A DNA stretch of 55,003 nucleotides from Enterococcus faecalis 13-SD-W-01 (GTDB taxonomy: Bacteria; Bacillota; Bacilli; Lactobacillales; Enterococcaceae), in the NCBI GenBank assembly GCA_000415185.1, contig KE351649.1, forward strand, positions 176,182 through 231,184, read 5' to 3'. The notes under the pieces were generated by a model. The model ran no database searches. It saw only the letters and a program-made list of their open reading frames with translations, and was not told the DNA's origin. The position numbers and the translations under genes were made by a program. This document shows positions 36,105-44,930 of the stretch, one piece after another. Positions within the stretch are counted from its first letter, which is position 1. Each line of letters starts with the position of its first letter.

Positions 36105-36629
36105 TTAATACCAGACACTATCTTTAGTAAAAAAACCGACTGGCTGTTTCGTGATTTTTTTCAATTGTGCTTTTTTCTCATTTGTCATTTCCGTCAGATT
36201 ATCCGTAAAGTTCTCCAAGATCACTCGACCACCTTTATAAGCATAGCCGCCGATTTTCATCGTTTCATCTGGGGACAGGATCACTTTTCGATGAGCGATT
36301 GCCTTGAATAATTCATCTAAGATATGGTTTGGCAAATAAAAATTGTTTTGTGTGGCGAATGATTGCAGATACGCAAAGTCATCGATCGTGATGTAACAAT
36401 CATCAAACGCATCAAAACTCACGTACTCTTCCATCAATGTTGTACGTTTTTGCAAGATCTGATTGATTTTTTTGTTCAATTGGTTCAATGTTTCGATTTC
36501 TTTGACTTTTAGTTCTAGTTCGCGCCGCCGTTGTTCTTTTTTTTCAAAATAACGCATTTGGATCATAAAGCCGATATATACGAGCAATGCTCCGACCAAA
36601 ACTCCAGTAAGTCCTATGATGCCGACCAT
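36105..36629 (-). CDS. Hypothetical single-pass membrane protein
   Basis: I do not recognise the family. The 174-residue protein has one N-terminal membrane helix (VGIIGLTGVLVGALLVYIGFMI), then a charged coiled-coil-like stretch (residues about 28-70) and a mixed cytoplasmic domain with DDCYITIDDFAYL and FLPNHILDELF-like segments. Topology suggests an anchored cytoplasmic protein. The TTG one codon earlier is also a possible start after GAGGAGG. It is divergent from clpP. Confidence 0.7.
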   Translation of the reverse strand: MVGIIGLTGVLVGALLVYIGFMIQMRYFEKKEQRRRELELKVKEIETLNQLNKKINQILQKRTTLMEEYVSFDAFDDCYITIDDFAYLQSFATQNNFYLPNHILDELFKAIAHRKVILSPDETMKIGGYAYKGGRVILENFTDNLTEMTNEKKAQLKKITKQPVGFFTKDSVWY

Positions 36630-36713
36630 CAATATTGGTTCCTCCTCTATACTTTCTTCTTATTTATCATAACATAAACTCTAAATTCACGACCATTTTG
36701 CGAGAGTTTTTTA

Positions 36714-36732
36714 TTTGACCTTTTCTGACCAA
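36714..36732 (-). promoter_or_regulatory. CtsR operator of clpP
   Basis: On the leftward strand GGTCAGAAAAGGTCAAA matches the CtsR heptad repeat (A/GGTCAAA-NAN-A/GGTCAAA) with one mismatch. It lies about 80 bp before clpP, upstream of the presumed promoter. Confidence 0.75.
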
Positions 36733-36811
36733 AAATGTATACTTCTTTTTAGGTATTGAACTGACTTTATGTTAAACTATTTCTGAAAGATATTTAAGGA
36801 GGAAATTTACT

Positions 36812-37405
36812 ATGAACTTAATTCCTACAGTTATTGAACAATCATCTCGCGGCGAAAGAGCCTATGATATTTACTCACGCTTATTGAAAGACCGCATCAT
36901 CATGTTAAGCGGTCAAGTAACAGATGATTTAGCAAATTCTATCATTGCACAGTTGTTATTTTTAGACGCACAGGATTCTGAAAAAGATATTTATCTTTAC
37001 ATCAATTCACCTGGCGGATCTGTAACAGCTGGTATGGCGATTTACGATACAATGAACTTCGTCAAAGCGGATGTACAAACAATCGTTATGGGTATGGCTG
37101 CATCAATGGGAAGCTTCTTATTGACTGCAGGTGCAAAAGGCAAACGTTTTGCTTTGCCAAATGCTGAAATCATGATCCATCAACCTCTTGGCGGTGCACA
37201 AGGTCAAGCAACTGAAATCGAAATCGCTGCACGCCACATCTTGCAAACACGCGACCGTTTGAATAAAATCTTAGCGGAACGTACAGGTCAACCGCTTGAA
37301 GTCATCGAAAAAGACACAGACCGTGACAACTTTATGACTGCTGAACAAGCAAAAGCGTATGGTTTGATCGATGAAGTAATGGAAAACAGTTCTTCATTGA
37401 ACTAA
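36812..37405 (+). CDS. clpP: ATP-dependent Clp protease proteolytic subunit
   Basis: Serine protease core of ClpCP/ClpEP/ClpXP. The catalytic triad is visible as Ser in [10 protein letters not shown] (near 98), His in MIHQPLGG (near 123) and Asp in DTDRDNFM (near 172). The length of 197 residues is standard. AAGGAGG precedes the ATG. A CtsR box upstream predicts heat-shock and protein-stress induction. It is monocistronic, with a strong terminator. Confidence 0.97.
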   Translation: MNLIPTVIEQSSRGERAYDIYSRLLKDRIIMLSGQVTDDLANSIIAQLLFLDAQDSEKDIYLYINSPGGSVTAGMAIYDTMNFVKADVQTIVMGMAASMGSFLLTAGAKGKRFALPNAEIMIHQPLGGAQGQATEIEIAARHILQTRDRLNKILAERTGQPLEVIEKDTDRDNFMTAEQAKAYGLIDEVMENSSSLN

Positions 37406-37427
37406 AAACTGCATCCTCTGCTATAAA

Positions 37428-37470
37428 ACAACAGAGCCGACGATCTTTCTTGATCGTCGGCTCTGTTTTA
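37428..37470. terminator. Bidirectional terminator between clpP and the gamma-carbonic-anhydrase gene
   Basis: AACAGAGCCGACGATC and GATCGTCGGCTCTGTT form a perfect 16-bp stem with a 6-base loop and T runs on both sides. Confidence 0.92.
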
Positions 37471-37965
37471 GTTTTCATTTGGATAAGGTTGAAATTCACC
37501 GGCTAGATATTTTTCGCCCAGTTCAACATAATGGGCTGCATTTTGCCGATTTTTTTCGATTTCTTCTTCAGTCAAGGGACGGATAACTTTGGCTGGACGA
37601 CCAAAAGCTAAGACGTTTGGCGGAATCACTTTTCCTTCCGTCACGAGCGATCCTGCACCAATCAAACTGTTTTCACCAATCACTGCATGGTTCAAAATCG
37701 TAGAACTCATGCCGATTAATGCGCCATTTTCGATCTTGCAACCATGGATCATACATTGATGGCCGACTGTTACATTTTCGCCAATCGTTACGGGTGCATC
37801 ATGGTCAACATGAATCACTGTTCCATCTTGGATATTCGTTCTGCTTCCGATCGAGACCCAGTTGCTGTCGCCTCTTACTACTGCTTGGAACCAAATCGTT
37901 ACATCTTTTGCTAAAGTCACATCTCCAACGACTGTGGCATTTGGTGCAATAAAGAGTTTGTCCAT
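37468..37965 (-). CDS. Gamma-carbonic-anhydrase-like left-handed beta-helix protein
   Basis: A 165-residue member of the YrdA/PaaY/CaiE-like group. Hexapeptide repeats run through most of the protein (such as VGDVTLAKDVTIWF and IGENSLIGAGSLV), and zinc-ligand histidines appear in VIHVDHDAPVTIG and GHQCMIHGCKI. Carbonic anhydrase activity is known only for some members. The start is the ATG behind GGAGGGG, not the longer ORF that runs into the upstream ABC gene. It may be cotranscribed with the ABC exporter. Confidence 0.85.
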   Translation of the reverse strand: MDKLFIAPNATVVGDVTLAKDVTIWFQAVVRGDSNWVSIGSRTNIQDGTVIHVDHDAPVTIGENVTVGHQCMIHGCKIENGALIGMSSTILNHAVIGENSLIGAGSLVTEGKVIPPNVLAFGRPAKVIRPLTEEEIEKNRQNAAHYVELGEKYLAGEFQPYPNEN

Positions 37966-37987
37966 TTTTTCCCCTCCAAAAAACAGC

Positions 37988-39748
37988 TTATTCTGCTGCT
38001 TCTGCAAATTGGCTGTTATACAATTTTTCGTAAAAACCGCCTTTTGCCAGCAAACTTTCATGTGTTCCTTTTTCAATGATTTGTCCTTGGTCCATCACCA
38101 AGATCAAATCAGCATCGCGAATCGTTGACAATCGATGCGCGATCACAAAACTTGTTCTGCCTTTCATGACACGATCCATAGCTTTTTGGATCAATGCTTC
38201 TAAACGGGTATCGACAGAACTCGTTGCTTCATCTAAAATCAGGATTTTCGGATCAGAGATGATTGCACGGGCAATAGTCAACAGCTGTTTTTGACCTAAG
38301 GAAACATTGTCGCCTTCAGAATTGATCATCATCTCATAGCCATTTGGCATCGTTCGGATAAAGTGATCGACATTTGCTGTTTTCGCAGCATCCACGATTT
38401 CGTAATCTGTCGCATCCAATTTACCAAAGCGGATATTTTCAGCAATCGTGCCTTCATAAAGCCAAGCGTCTTGCAAGACCATTCCAAATAATGAACGAAC
38501 ATCGCTTCGATTCATCATTTTTGTGTCTACGCCGTCGATTTTTATCGCTCCGCTGGTCACATCATAAAAACGCATCAGCAAGTTGATCAGAGTCGTTTTC
38601 CCTGCCCCAGTTGGTCCAACGATTGCTACAGTTTGACCTGCTTTGACTTTAAAATTCAAGTCTTGGATCAGCGGTTTCTTTGGATCATACGCAAAATCGA
38701 CATTTTCAAACGTGACATTTCCTAAGAAGGTTTCTGGCAAAGGAACATCGACTAAGTTTTCTTTTTCTTCCGGCTCGTCTAAAATCTCAAATACACGTTT
38801 TGTCGCTGCGGAAGCACTTTGCAAAACGGAAGACAATTGGGTGATATTTCCCATTGGCTGACTAACTTGCCAAATATATTGGATAAATGCTTGCAACTGC
38901 CCGACAACGATCGCACCAGAAATCACGTAGAGACTTCCCATGACAGCCATTCCGATATACGTGGCATAAGCAGTCAATTGGACTAACGGCATCATCAAGC
39001 CGGAGATGAATGCTGCACGAAAACCATAATGTTTCAATGTGTGATTGACTTTTTTGAAACCATCCAATGTTTCTTTTTCACGACCATAGACTTTCAAAAC
39101 GCTGAATCCGGTCATATTTTCTTGAACATAGCCATTCAGTTCTCCCAAAGAATTCTGCATGCCTTGGAAATATTTTTGAGAAAGATTGACGATTGTTTTG
39201 GAAATCAAGATCGACGCAGGAATCATGATCAAAGAAATCAGTGCCATCATCGGCTGGATATAAAACATCATAGCCACAGCCATCGTAATCCCTAAAATCG
39301 CATTGACGATGCCGATAAACGCTTGCTGCAGCGCACCGCTGACAGCATCAACGTCATTGGTTACCCGTGAAAGGATATTTCCTTGCTGGTTTTTATCAAA
39401 ATACGAAACAGGCAAGCGATTGATTTTTTCTTCGATATCTCTTCGCAGGTCTTTCATCGCATTTTGCACCACATTGGTCATCAATACACCCGCCAGAAGC
39501 TGCGAAACACAGTAACCTGCCCCAACTGCTGCAATCCAAATCAAACATTTGATAACATAAGAAAAGTTGATTGCTTCGCCATTTGCGATATTTTTTGAGA
39601 TTTCCGTCGTCGGTAAACCTGTGACATACGGCCAAGCAGCATTGAACATTACTGTCAGAACAGTGAATAACAGGACTAAGAAAAAGGTAAGCTTATAAGG
39701 ATTCAAATAATGTGCTAATCTTGCGAAAGAAGAGAATCTTTTTTTCAT
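37988..39748 (-). CDS. Heterodimeric ABC exporter subunit (canonical Walker B)
   Basis: A 586-residue half-transporter: six membrane helices over residues 1-320, then an ATPase. It has Walker A GPTGAGKTTLIN, Walker B ILILDEATSSVD with the catalytic Glu, and an altered signature (VSLGQKQLLTIARAI in place of LSGGQ). With its partner it forms a transporter with one working and one degenerate ATP site. It resembles multidrug exporters such as EfrAB/BmrCD; the substrate is not known. It overlaps its partner by four bases. Confidence 0.9.
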   Translation of the reverse strand: MKKRFSSFARLAHYLNPYKLTFFLVLLFTVLTVMFNAAWPYVTGLPTTEISKNIANGEAINFSYVIKCLIWIAAVGAGYCVSQLLAGVLMTNVVQNAMKDLRRDIEEKINRLPVSYFDKNQQGNILSRVTNDVDAVSGALQQAFIGIVNAILGITMAVAMMFYIQPMMALISLIMIPASILISKTIVNLSQKYFQGMQNSLGELNGYVQENMTGFSVLKVYGREKETLDGFKKVNHTLKHYGFRAAFISGLMMPLVQLTAYATYIGMAVMGSLYVISGAIVVGQLQAFIQYIWQVSQPMGNITQLSSVLQSASAATKRVFEILDEPEEKENLVDVPLPETFLGNVTFENVDFAYDPKKPLIQDLNFKVKAGQTVAIVGPTGAGKTTLINLLMRFYDVTSGAIKIDGVDTKMMNRSDVRSLFGMVLQDAWLYEGTIAENIRFGKLDATDYEIVDAAKTANVDHFIRTMPNGYEMMINSEGDNVSLGQKQLLTIARAIISDPKILILDEATSSVDTRLEALIQKAMDRVMKGRTSFVIAHRLSTIRDADLILVMDQGQIIEKGTHESLLAKGGFYEKLYNSQFAEAAE

Positions 39749-41475
39749 GCTAATTCCTCCTTCGATAATTGAGAAGCGGCAATATCATAATAGATTGGAC
39801 AGTTTGCTAATAATTCTTTGTGCGTCCCCATGCCGATAACTTCTCCTTCATTCAATACAACGATTTTATCTGCATGCATGATCGTTCCTACACGTTGAGC
39901 AACGATCAAGACAGTGGATTCTGTCGTTTCTTTTTTCAGGCGTGCACGTAATTTAGCATCTGTCTGATAATCAAGTGCAGAGAAGCTGTCATCAAAAATG
40001 TAGATTTCTGGTTGGCGGATGATTGCACGGGCAATCGCCAAGCGTTGTTTTTGCCCGCCAGAGAAGTTCGATCCGCCTTCTGAAAGCGGATCGTTGAATC
40101 CTTCTGGTTTACGGGAAATGAATTCTGCTGCTTGCGCGATTTCAACCGCACGTTCTAATTCTTCCTGCGTTGCGTCTTCTTTACCATAACGCAAGTTTTC
40201 AGCGATTGTCCCTGTGAAAAGTAAGGCTTTCTGCGGAATAAACCCGATTTTATTTCTCAAACTGCTTAGTTTATAATCTCGTACATCGACACCATCAATC
40301 AAAATCTCTCCGTCGCTTACATCATAAAAACGCGGGATCAATTGGATCAGTGTAGACTTCCCGCTACCAGTACTACCGATGAAAGCCACTGTTTCTCCTG
40401 GCGAAGCGGTAAAACTGACATTGCGGATCACTGGTTCTTGGGCATGTCCAGGATAAGCAAATGTCACATTTTTGAATTCGATATATCCTTTTGTTGCAGT
40501 TTCTGTCACGCCATTCTCTTCTTCTTTGATTGCAGGTTGTGCATCCAATGCTTCTTGGATACGTCCTGCTGATACTGCTGCACGAGGATACATCATAAAC
40601 ACACTCGCAAATAACATGAATGAGAATAATGCATGGAAAATATATTCAATAAAAGCAATCAAGTTTCCGACTTGCAATGTTCCATGGTCGATTTGGACGG
40701 TTCCGCTCCAAATGATCAAGACCATCACGATATTGAATAAGAAATAAAATCCAGGTTGCGCGATAGCCATCAAACGGAATAAGCTTTTAGAGCTTTCCGC
40801 ATAGTTTTCATTGACTTTTTTAAATCGTGATTCTTCAAATTTTTCATTGACGAATGCGCGGATGACACGCAATCCAGACAAATTTTCGCGTAAAATACTA
40901 TTGATCTTATCTAAATTTTTCTGCTGTTTCGTTGATAAAGGTTCGGATATTTTTGCAATTGCTACTACTGATAACAGTAAAACCGGCAATGCACCTAATA
41001 CGTACAAACTAAGAAACGGGCTTGTCCGCATAACCATATACAAACTAACGATAAACATCATTGGCGCCATAAAACCGATCCGTAAGATGTTTTGTAAAAA
41101 CAGCATGATCTGATACGCATCATTAGTCGTCCGTGTAATCAAGGAAGAAACACCCAGCGTTTCATATTCTTGATGTGAATAACTTTGGACTTTTTCAAAA
41201 AGATCATCCCGGATATCTGCGACAATATTTGTCGTGATCCGTGAACCAAAATAACCCAAAAGAATATTCATAATGATCCCGACTACCGTAATCACAATCA
41301 TCAAGATCCCCTGCTGTCTGATATAATCGGTATCATTGTGTCGAATACCATAGTCGATCATTCGCGCCAAAATCGTCGGCAGCCCGATCTCGATCAAAAT
41401 AAACCCGAATACACAAATAAAATCGAAAAACAGTAATGTTTTGTATTTCATCGTGTAATGCCACATTAATTTCAT
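39745..41475 (-). CDS. Heterodimeric ABC exporter subunit (degenerate Walker B)
   Basis: A 576-residue half-transporter, first of the pair. It has six membrane helices, Walker A GSTGSGKSTLIQ, a canonical signature NFSGGQKQRLAIARAI, and Walker B IYIFDDSFSALD in which Asp replaces the catalytic Glu. This complements the partner, whose Walker B is normal and signature altered, exactly as in TM287/288-type heterodimers. The SD AAAGGAG precedes the ATG. No regulator is adjacent. Confidence 0.9.
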   Translation of the reverse strand: MKLMWHYTMKYKTLLFFDFICVFGFILIEIGLPTILARMIDYGIRHNDTDYIRQQGILMIVITVVGIIMNILLGYFGSRITTNIVADIRDDLFEKVQSYSHQEYETLGVSSLITRTTNDAYQIMLFLQNILRIGFMAPMMFIVSLYMVMRTSPFLSLYVLGALPVLLLSVVAIAKISEPLSTKQQKNLDKINSILRENLSGLRVIRAFVNEKFEESRFKKVNENYAESSKSLFRLMAIAQPGFYFLFNIVMVLIIWSGTVQIDHGTLQVGNLIAFIEYIFHALFSFMLFASVFMMYPRAAVSAGRIQEALDAQPAIKEEENGVTETATKGYIEFKNVTFAYPGHAQEPVIRNVSFTASPGETVAFIGSTGSGKSTLIQLIPRFYDVSDGEILIDGVDVRDYKLSSLRNKIGFIPQKALLFTGTIAENLRYGKEDATQEELERAVEIAQAAEFISRKPEGFNDPLSEGGSNFSGGQKQRLAIARAIIRQPEIYIFDDSFSALDYQTDAKLRARLKKETTESTVLIVAQRVGTIMHADKIVVLNEGEVIGMGTHKELLANCPIYYDIAASQLSKEELA

Positions 41476-41628
41476 TTTTTCATCTCCTTTTTTCCCTAAA
41501 ATTACCCATTACTAAAAATCATAGCACAACCAATTTGGGATTAGAATAGCTATTGACAAAAAGTTCTATTTCCTTTTTATTTAAGAAATTTCATGCCTCC
41601 TTTACTTGATTTCTATACTTATGAGCCA

Positions 41629-41642
41629 TTCTGTGCTAGAAT
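41629..41642 (+). promoter_or_regulatory. Extended -10 promoter of rpoY-rnjA
   Basis: TGCTAGAAT (TAGAAT at 41637-41642) fits an extended -10 without a good -35. It would start a leader of about 205 nt before rpoY. 41476-41628 is AT-rich and I see no gene in it. Confidence 0.5.
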
Positions 41643-41648
41643 AAAAAA

Positions 41649-41845
41649 TAATTGTTGTATATCTTTATACACACAACGGACGGTTGAAAAAAACACCAGA
41701 CGGATAAGCAAACGAGGCTTATCTCTTTGATGCGAATCCTTGATTCTTATCAAAGCATACCGATTATCAGGTGGCATGCCCCCTCGTTTTGTGATGTCTA
41801 AATGATCAACTAGTTAATTTCCTGCATATTAAGCAGATAAAGGAG
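41649..41845 (+). promoter_or_regulatory. Structured 5' leader of rpoY-rnjA, candidate cis-regulatory RNA
   Basis: Hairpin 1 is GATAAGC (41703-41709) with GCTTATC (41717-41723). Its whole 7-nt loop AAACGAG is complementary to CTCGTTT at 41783-41789, giving a pseudoknot or an alternative long helix (8 bp if G41717 joins). Hairpin 2 lies between (CTTTGAT with ATCAAAG, inner GAATC/GATTC, 41725-41755). No match to a riboswitch class I know. RNase J autoregulation is one possible use. Confidence 0.5.
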
Positions 41846-41853
41846 AAATCAGC

Positions 41854-42066
41854 ATGATTTATAAAGTTTATTACCAAGATACAAAAGTACGCAACCCAAA
41901 ACGTGAAGAAACACATTCTCTTTACATCGAAGCTAATTCAGATGTAGACGCACGTCAACGTGTTGAAGAAAATACCCCATACAATATCGAATTCGTTCAA
42001 CTTCTAGAAGGAAGCCATCTAGAATACGAAAAAGAAAATGCCGAATTCAAATTAGCGGAGTTTTAA
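41854..42066 (+). CDS. rpoY: RNA polymerase epsilon subunit
   Basis: Small auxiliary RNA polymerase subunit of Firmicutes. The protein has 70 residues and reads [20 protein letters not shown] at the start, as in YkzG/RpoY; family length is about 70. It is always next to rnjA in this lineage. AAAGGAGAAA precedes the ATG. Its stop and the rnjA start are separated by one base, so the two are coupled. Confidence 0.95.
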   Translation: MIYKVYYQDTKVRNPKREETHSLYIEANSDVDARQRVEENTPYNIEFVQLLEGSHLEYEKENAEFKLAEF

Positions 42067-42067
42067 G

Positions 42068-43747
42068 ATGAAACTTTCCATCAAAAATAATGAGACAGGC
42101 GTCTTCGCAATTGGTGGATTAGGTGAAATCGGGAAAAATACGTATGGGGTACAATTCCAAGATGAGATCATCCTGATCGATGCCGGAATCAAATTTCCGG
42201 AAGACGAACTTCTTGGGATTGACTATGTAATTCCTGACTACAGCTATATCATTCAAAACTTGCATAAAGTAAAAGCTCTAGTCATCACCCATGGTCACGA
42301 AGACCATATCGGCGGGATCCCATTCTTGCTGAAACAAGCAAATATCCCTATTTATGCTGGGCCGCTTGCTTTAGCACTGATCACAAATAAATTAGATGAG
42401 CATGGTTTGCTCCGTGATGCAGAACTTCACGAAATCTACGAAGATACGATCATTCGTTTCCGAAAAACTTCTGTCAGCTTTTTCAGAACGACTCACAGTA
42501 TCCCAGATGCTTTAGGTGTCGTTGTTAAAACACCTTCTGGAAATATCGTAGCTACAGGAGACTTCAAATTTGATTTCACACCTGTTGGCGAACCAGCGAA
42601 TCTTCATAAAATGGCGAGAATCGGTGAAGAAGGCGTGTTATGTCTATTATCAGACAGTACGAATGCCGAGATTCCTACATTTACAAAATCAGAAAAAACA
42701 ATCGGTACTTCTATCCTAAAAATCTTTGAAAAAATAGAAGGCCGTGTCATCTTTGCCAGCTTTGCCTCAAACATCTTCCGTTTGCAGCAAGCAGCAGATG
42801 CCGCAGTAGCAACTGGACGAAAAATCGCCGTCTTTGGCCGAAGCATGGAAAATGCGATCGTCAATGGTCAACGCCTCGGCTATATCAAAGTTCCAGATGG
42901 CACATTTGTTGACGCTCATGAAATCAATCGTTTGCCTGCAAATGAAACGATGATTTTATGTACAGGATCACAAGGAGAACCGATGGCAGCATTGAGTCGG
43001 ATCGCAAACGGCAATCACCGTCAAATCCAGATCCAGCCTGATGATACAGTGATCTTTTCAAGTTCGCCTATTCCTGGGAATACAACAAGCGTGAACCACT
43101 TGATCAATCTTTTATCAGAGGCCGGTGCAGATGTCATCCACGGAAAAATCAACAATATCCATACTTCTGGTCATGGCGGCCAAGAAGAACAAAAATTGAT
43201 GCTCCGTTTGATGAAGCCAAAATATTTCATGCCAGTCCATGGAGAATTCAGAATGCTGAAAATCCATGCTTCTCTTGCACAAGATACAGGCGTACCAGCT
43301 GAAAACTGCTTTATTTTAGAAAACGGCGATATGCTTGCCTTAACTGCTGATTCTGCTAGAAATGCCGGACATTTTACTGCTGGCGACGTTTATGTAGACG
43401 GCAGCGGTGTTGGTGATATCGGCAATGTAGTCTTACGTGACCGCCACGTTCTTTCAGAAGAAGGTTTGGTCTTAGCAGTTGCAACTGTCGACATCAAAAA
43501 GAAAGAAGTTCTTGCTGGACCAGATATCTTGTCTCGCGGTTTCGTTTATATGCGTGAATCCGGCGAAATGATCAATGAAGCACAACGCATTCTTTTCCAT
43601 GCATTGCGTGAAGTTTTGAATGCGCCAGATTGTTCTGAACATAAAATGAAGGAAGCAATGTCTAGTGCTCTTCAACCATTCTTGTTCGAACGTACGGAAA
43701 GACATCCAATGATCTTATCGATGATCATGACACCAGATGAAGCATAA
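42068..43747 (+). CDS. rnjA: Ribonuclease J1
   Basis: Essential 5'-3' exo- and endoribonuclease for mRNA turnover and rRNA maturation. It is a metallo-beta-lactamase/beta-CASP enzyme with [11 protein letters not shown] near residue 77, [18 protein letters not shown], a beta-CASP region ([17 protein letters not shown]) and [10 protein letters not shown]. The length of 559 residues is normal. It follows rpoY by one base behind the structured leader and ends at a clear terminator. Confidence 0.96.
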   Translation: MKLSIKNNETGVFAIGGLGEIGKNTYGVQFQDEIILIDAGIKFPEDELLGIDYVIPDYSYIIQNLHKVKALVITHGHEDHIGGIPFLLKQANIPIYAGPLALALITNKLDEHGLLRDAELHEIYEDTIIRFRKTSVSFFRTTHSIPDALGVVVKTPSGNIVATGDFKFDFTPVGEPANLHKMARIGEEGVLCLLSDSTNAEIPTFTKSEKTIGTSILKIFEKIEGRVIFASFASNIFRLQQAADAAVATGRKIAVFGRSMENAIVNGQRLGYIKVPDGTFVDAHEINRLPANETMILCTGSQGEPMAALSRIANGNHRQIQIQPDDTVIFSSSPIPGNTTSVNHLINLLSEAGADVIHGKINNIHTSGHGGQEEQKLMLRLMKPKYFMPVHGEFRMLKIHASLAQDTGVPAENCFILENGDMLALTADSARNAGHFTAGDVYVDGSGVGDIGNVVLRDRHVLSEEGLVLAVATVDIKKKEVLAGPDILSRGFVYMRESGEMINEAQRILFHALREVLNAPDCSEHKMKEAMSSALQPFLFERTERHPMILSMIMTPDEA

Positions 43748-43755
43748 CTCAAATA

Positions 43756-43795
43756 GAATGACTGTTTTAAAAAAACAGTTGTTCTATTTTTTGTT
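43756..43795 (+). terminator. Terminator of rpoY-rnjA
   Basis: AGAA-ACTGTTTT pairs with AAAACAGT-TTCT around a small A-rich loop, and a T run follows. Confidence 0.85.
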
Positions 43796-43847
43796 TTATA
43801 AAAATTTTGCAGTAAAAATAAAATTTGCGCACAAAAAATGATTTTTT

Positions 43848-43887
43848 TTACGTAAATTGACTATTTTACCGCTTTGTTTTGTGTTAT
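43848..43887 (+). promoter_or_regulatory. Promoter and possible operator of the TetR-like gene
   Basis: TTGACT (43857-43862) and TGTTAT (43882-43887) are 19 bp apart. The palindrome TTTACGTAAA (43848-43857) touches the -35, a plausible autoregulatory site for a TetR protein. Confidence 0.45.
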
Positions 43888-43894
43888 TTTAAAT

Positions 43895-44401
43895 ATGATA
43901 CAACTAAAGGGGGAGATTTTTATCGTTCGCACACAAAAATTTCATCGAGAAGACTTGTTGAAAGGTGCATATGAAGTCGTAGTCACTGAAGGGTTCAGTC
44001 AATTCAAAGCACGGAAAATCGCCGCGAAGATCAACTGTTCGACGCAGCCTATTTATCGCGAGTTTGAAACAATCGATGATTTCAAAGAAGCTGTTTGCCA
44101 ATATGTCGTCCAAACCATGAACCGCTTTTTGTTCAAGCAGAGCATCTCGAATCTATCGGATCTTCAAAAACGGATCTTTTTATTTGCCCAAAAAAATCCA
44201 AAAGCATTTCAGCACTTCTTTTTGACTGAATCATTATGCTACCAAATGCTGAAAAAACAATTTTCATCGTATTTCGAAGAACTTTCTGCAGCCGAGAATC
44301 CTGACACAAGTCTTGCAAGCGATTTCGATACTTTTTGGTTCACGACCTTAGGAAAAGCAACATTGATCAGCAATAATTGTTTATTTGATGAAAGTGCCTA
44401 A
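43895..44401 (+). CDS. TetR-like transcriptional regulator
   Basis: About 168 residues with an N-terminal TetR helix-turn-helix (LLKGAYEVVVTEGFSQFKARKIAAKINCSTQPIY). The C-terminal ligand domain is unlike any I can name. The start is odd. The strong AAGGGGGAG (43907-43915) is followed at 5-9 bases only by ATC or ATT codons, with no ATG, GTG or TTG. I chose the ATG at 43895, which lies 5' of that SD and could be the first base of the transcript. Either a leaderless mRNA or a rare start codon is implied. Confidence 0.75.
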   Translation: MIQLKGEIFIVRTQKFHREDLLKGAYEVVVTEGFSQFKARKIAAKINCSTQPIYREFETIDDFKEAVCQYVVQTMNRFLFKQSISNLSDLQKRIFLFAQKNPKAFQHFFLTESLCYQMLKKQFSSYFEELSAAENPDTSLASDFDTFWFTTLGKATLISNNCLFDESA

Positions 44402-44426
44402 TCAATTGCGTCTTCGCAAAAACAAA

Positions 44427-44520
44427 AAAAGCTTGGGACAGACAAAATCAAATCTGCACATGGCTGGAAGAACTTCTTCTGCCTGCTGCACACCGATTTT
44501 TTCTATTATCCAAGCTTTCT
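44427..44520 (+). terminator. Long imperfect palindrome, terminator-like repeat element
   Basis: AAAGCTTGG (44428-44436) pairs with CCAAGCTTT (44510-44518). Inside, AAAATC pairs with GATTTT, TGCA with TGCA, GGC with GCC, and GAAGAA with TTCTTC around one C. The whole 90 bp folds on itself. It terminates the TetR gene and looks like a longer relative of the hairpin at 3184-3227. Confidence 0.65.
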
Positions 44521-44535
44521 TTCATACATATAAAA

Positions 44536-44574
44536 ACAAGAGATTGGGTAACAGATGCTACCCAATCTCTTGTT
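44536..44574 (-). terminator. Terminator of the cold-shock gene
   Basis: AGAGATTGGGTA pairs with TACCCAATCTCT and is followed leftward by TTGTTTTTA. Confidence 0.85.
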
Positions 44575-44580
44575 GTTTGA

Positions 44581-44781
44581 TTACGCTTTTTGAACGTTTG
44601 TAGCTTGTGGTCCGCGGTCTGATTCTTCCACGTCAAAAGTCACTGCTTGACCTTCTTCTAAAGTTTTGAATCCGTCGCCTTGGATAGCTGAGAAATGTAC
44701 GAATACATCTGTTCCATCTTCGCGAGAGATAAATCCAAATCCTTTTTCTGCGTTAAACCATTTTACTGTACCTTGTTCCAT
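44581..44781 (-). CDS. Cold-shock protein (CspA family)
   Basis: A 66-residue nucleic-acid chaperone with the RNP1 motif KGFGFISRE and RNP2 DVFVHFSAI. It binds single-stranded RNA and DNA and melts mRNA structure. Codon use suggests high expression. GAGGAGG precedes the ATG. The small hairpin GTGCTTACGCAC lies just before the SD. It is monocistronic. Confidence 0.95.
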   Translation of the reverse strand: MEQGTVKWFNAEKGFGFISREDGTDVFVHFSAIQGDGFKTLEEGQAVTFDVEESDRGPQATNVQKA

Positions 44782-44930
44782 GTGTAAAAAACCTCCTCGT
44801 GCGTAAGCACTTATTTGATTGTAACATTGCTCGTGTACGATAGAGGTGCAACAAATGTTTCAACTTCTATTCCCAAACAAAATTACACTATAATTGTACA
44901 CTTGCTCCCATTTTTTTGCAAGAAAGCTAA

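Noticed and set aside
36754..36800. Exact sigma-A promoter of clpP
   Set aside because: TTGAAC and several T/A-rich -10 candidates exist but none has a clearly better spacing, so no promoter feature was recorded.
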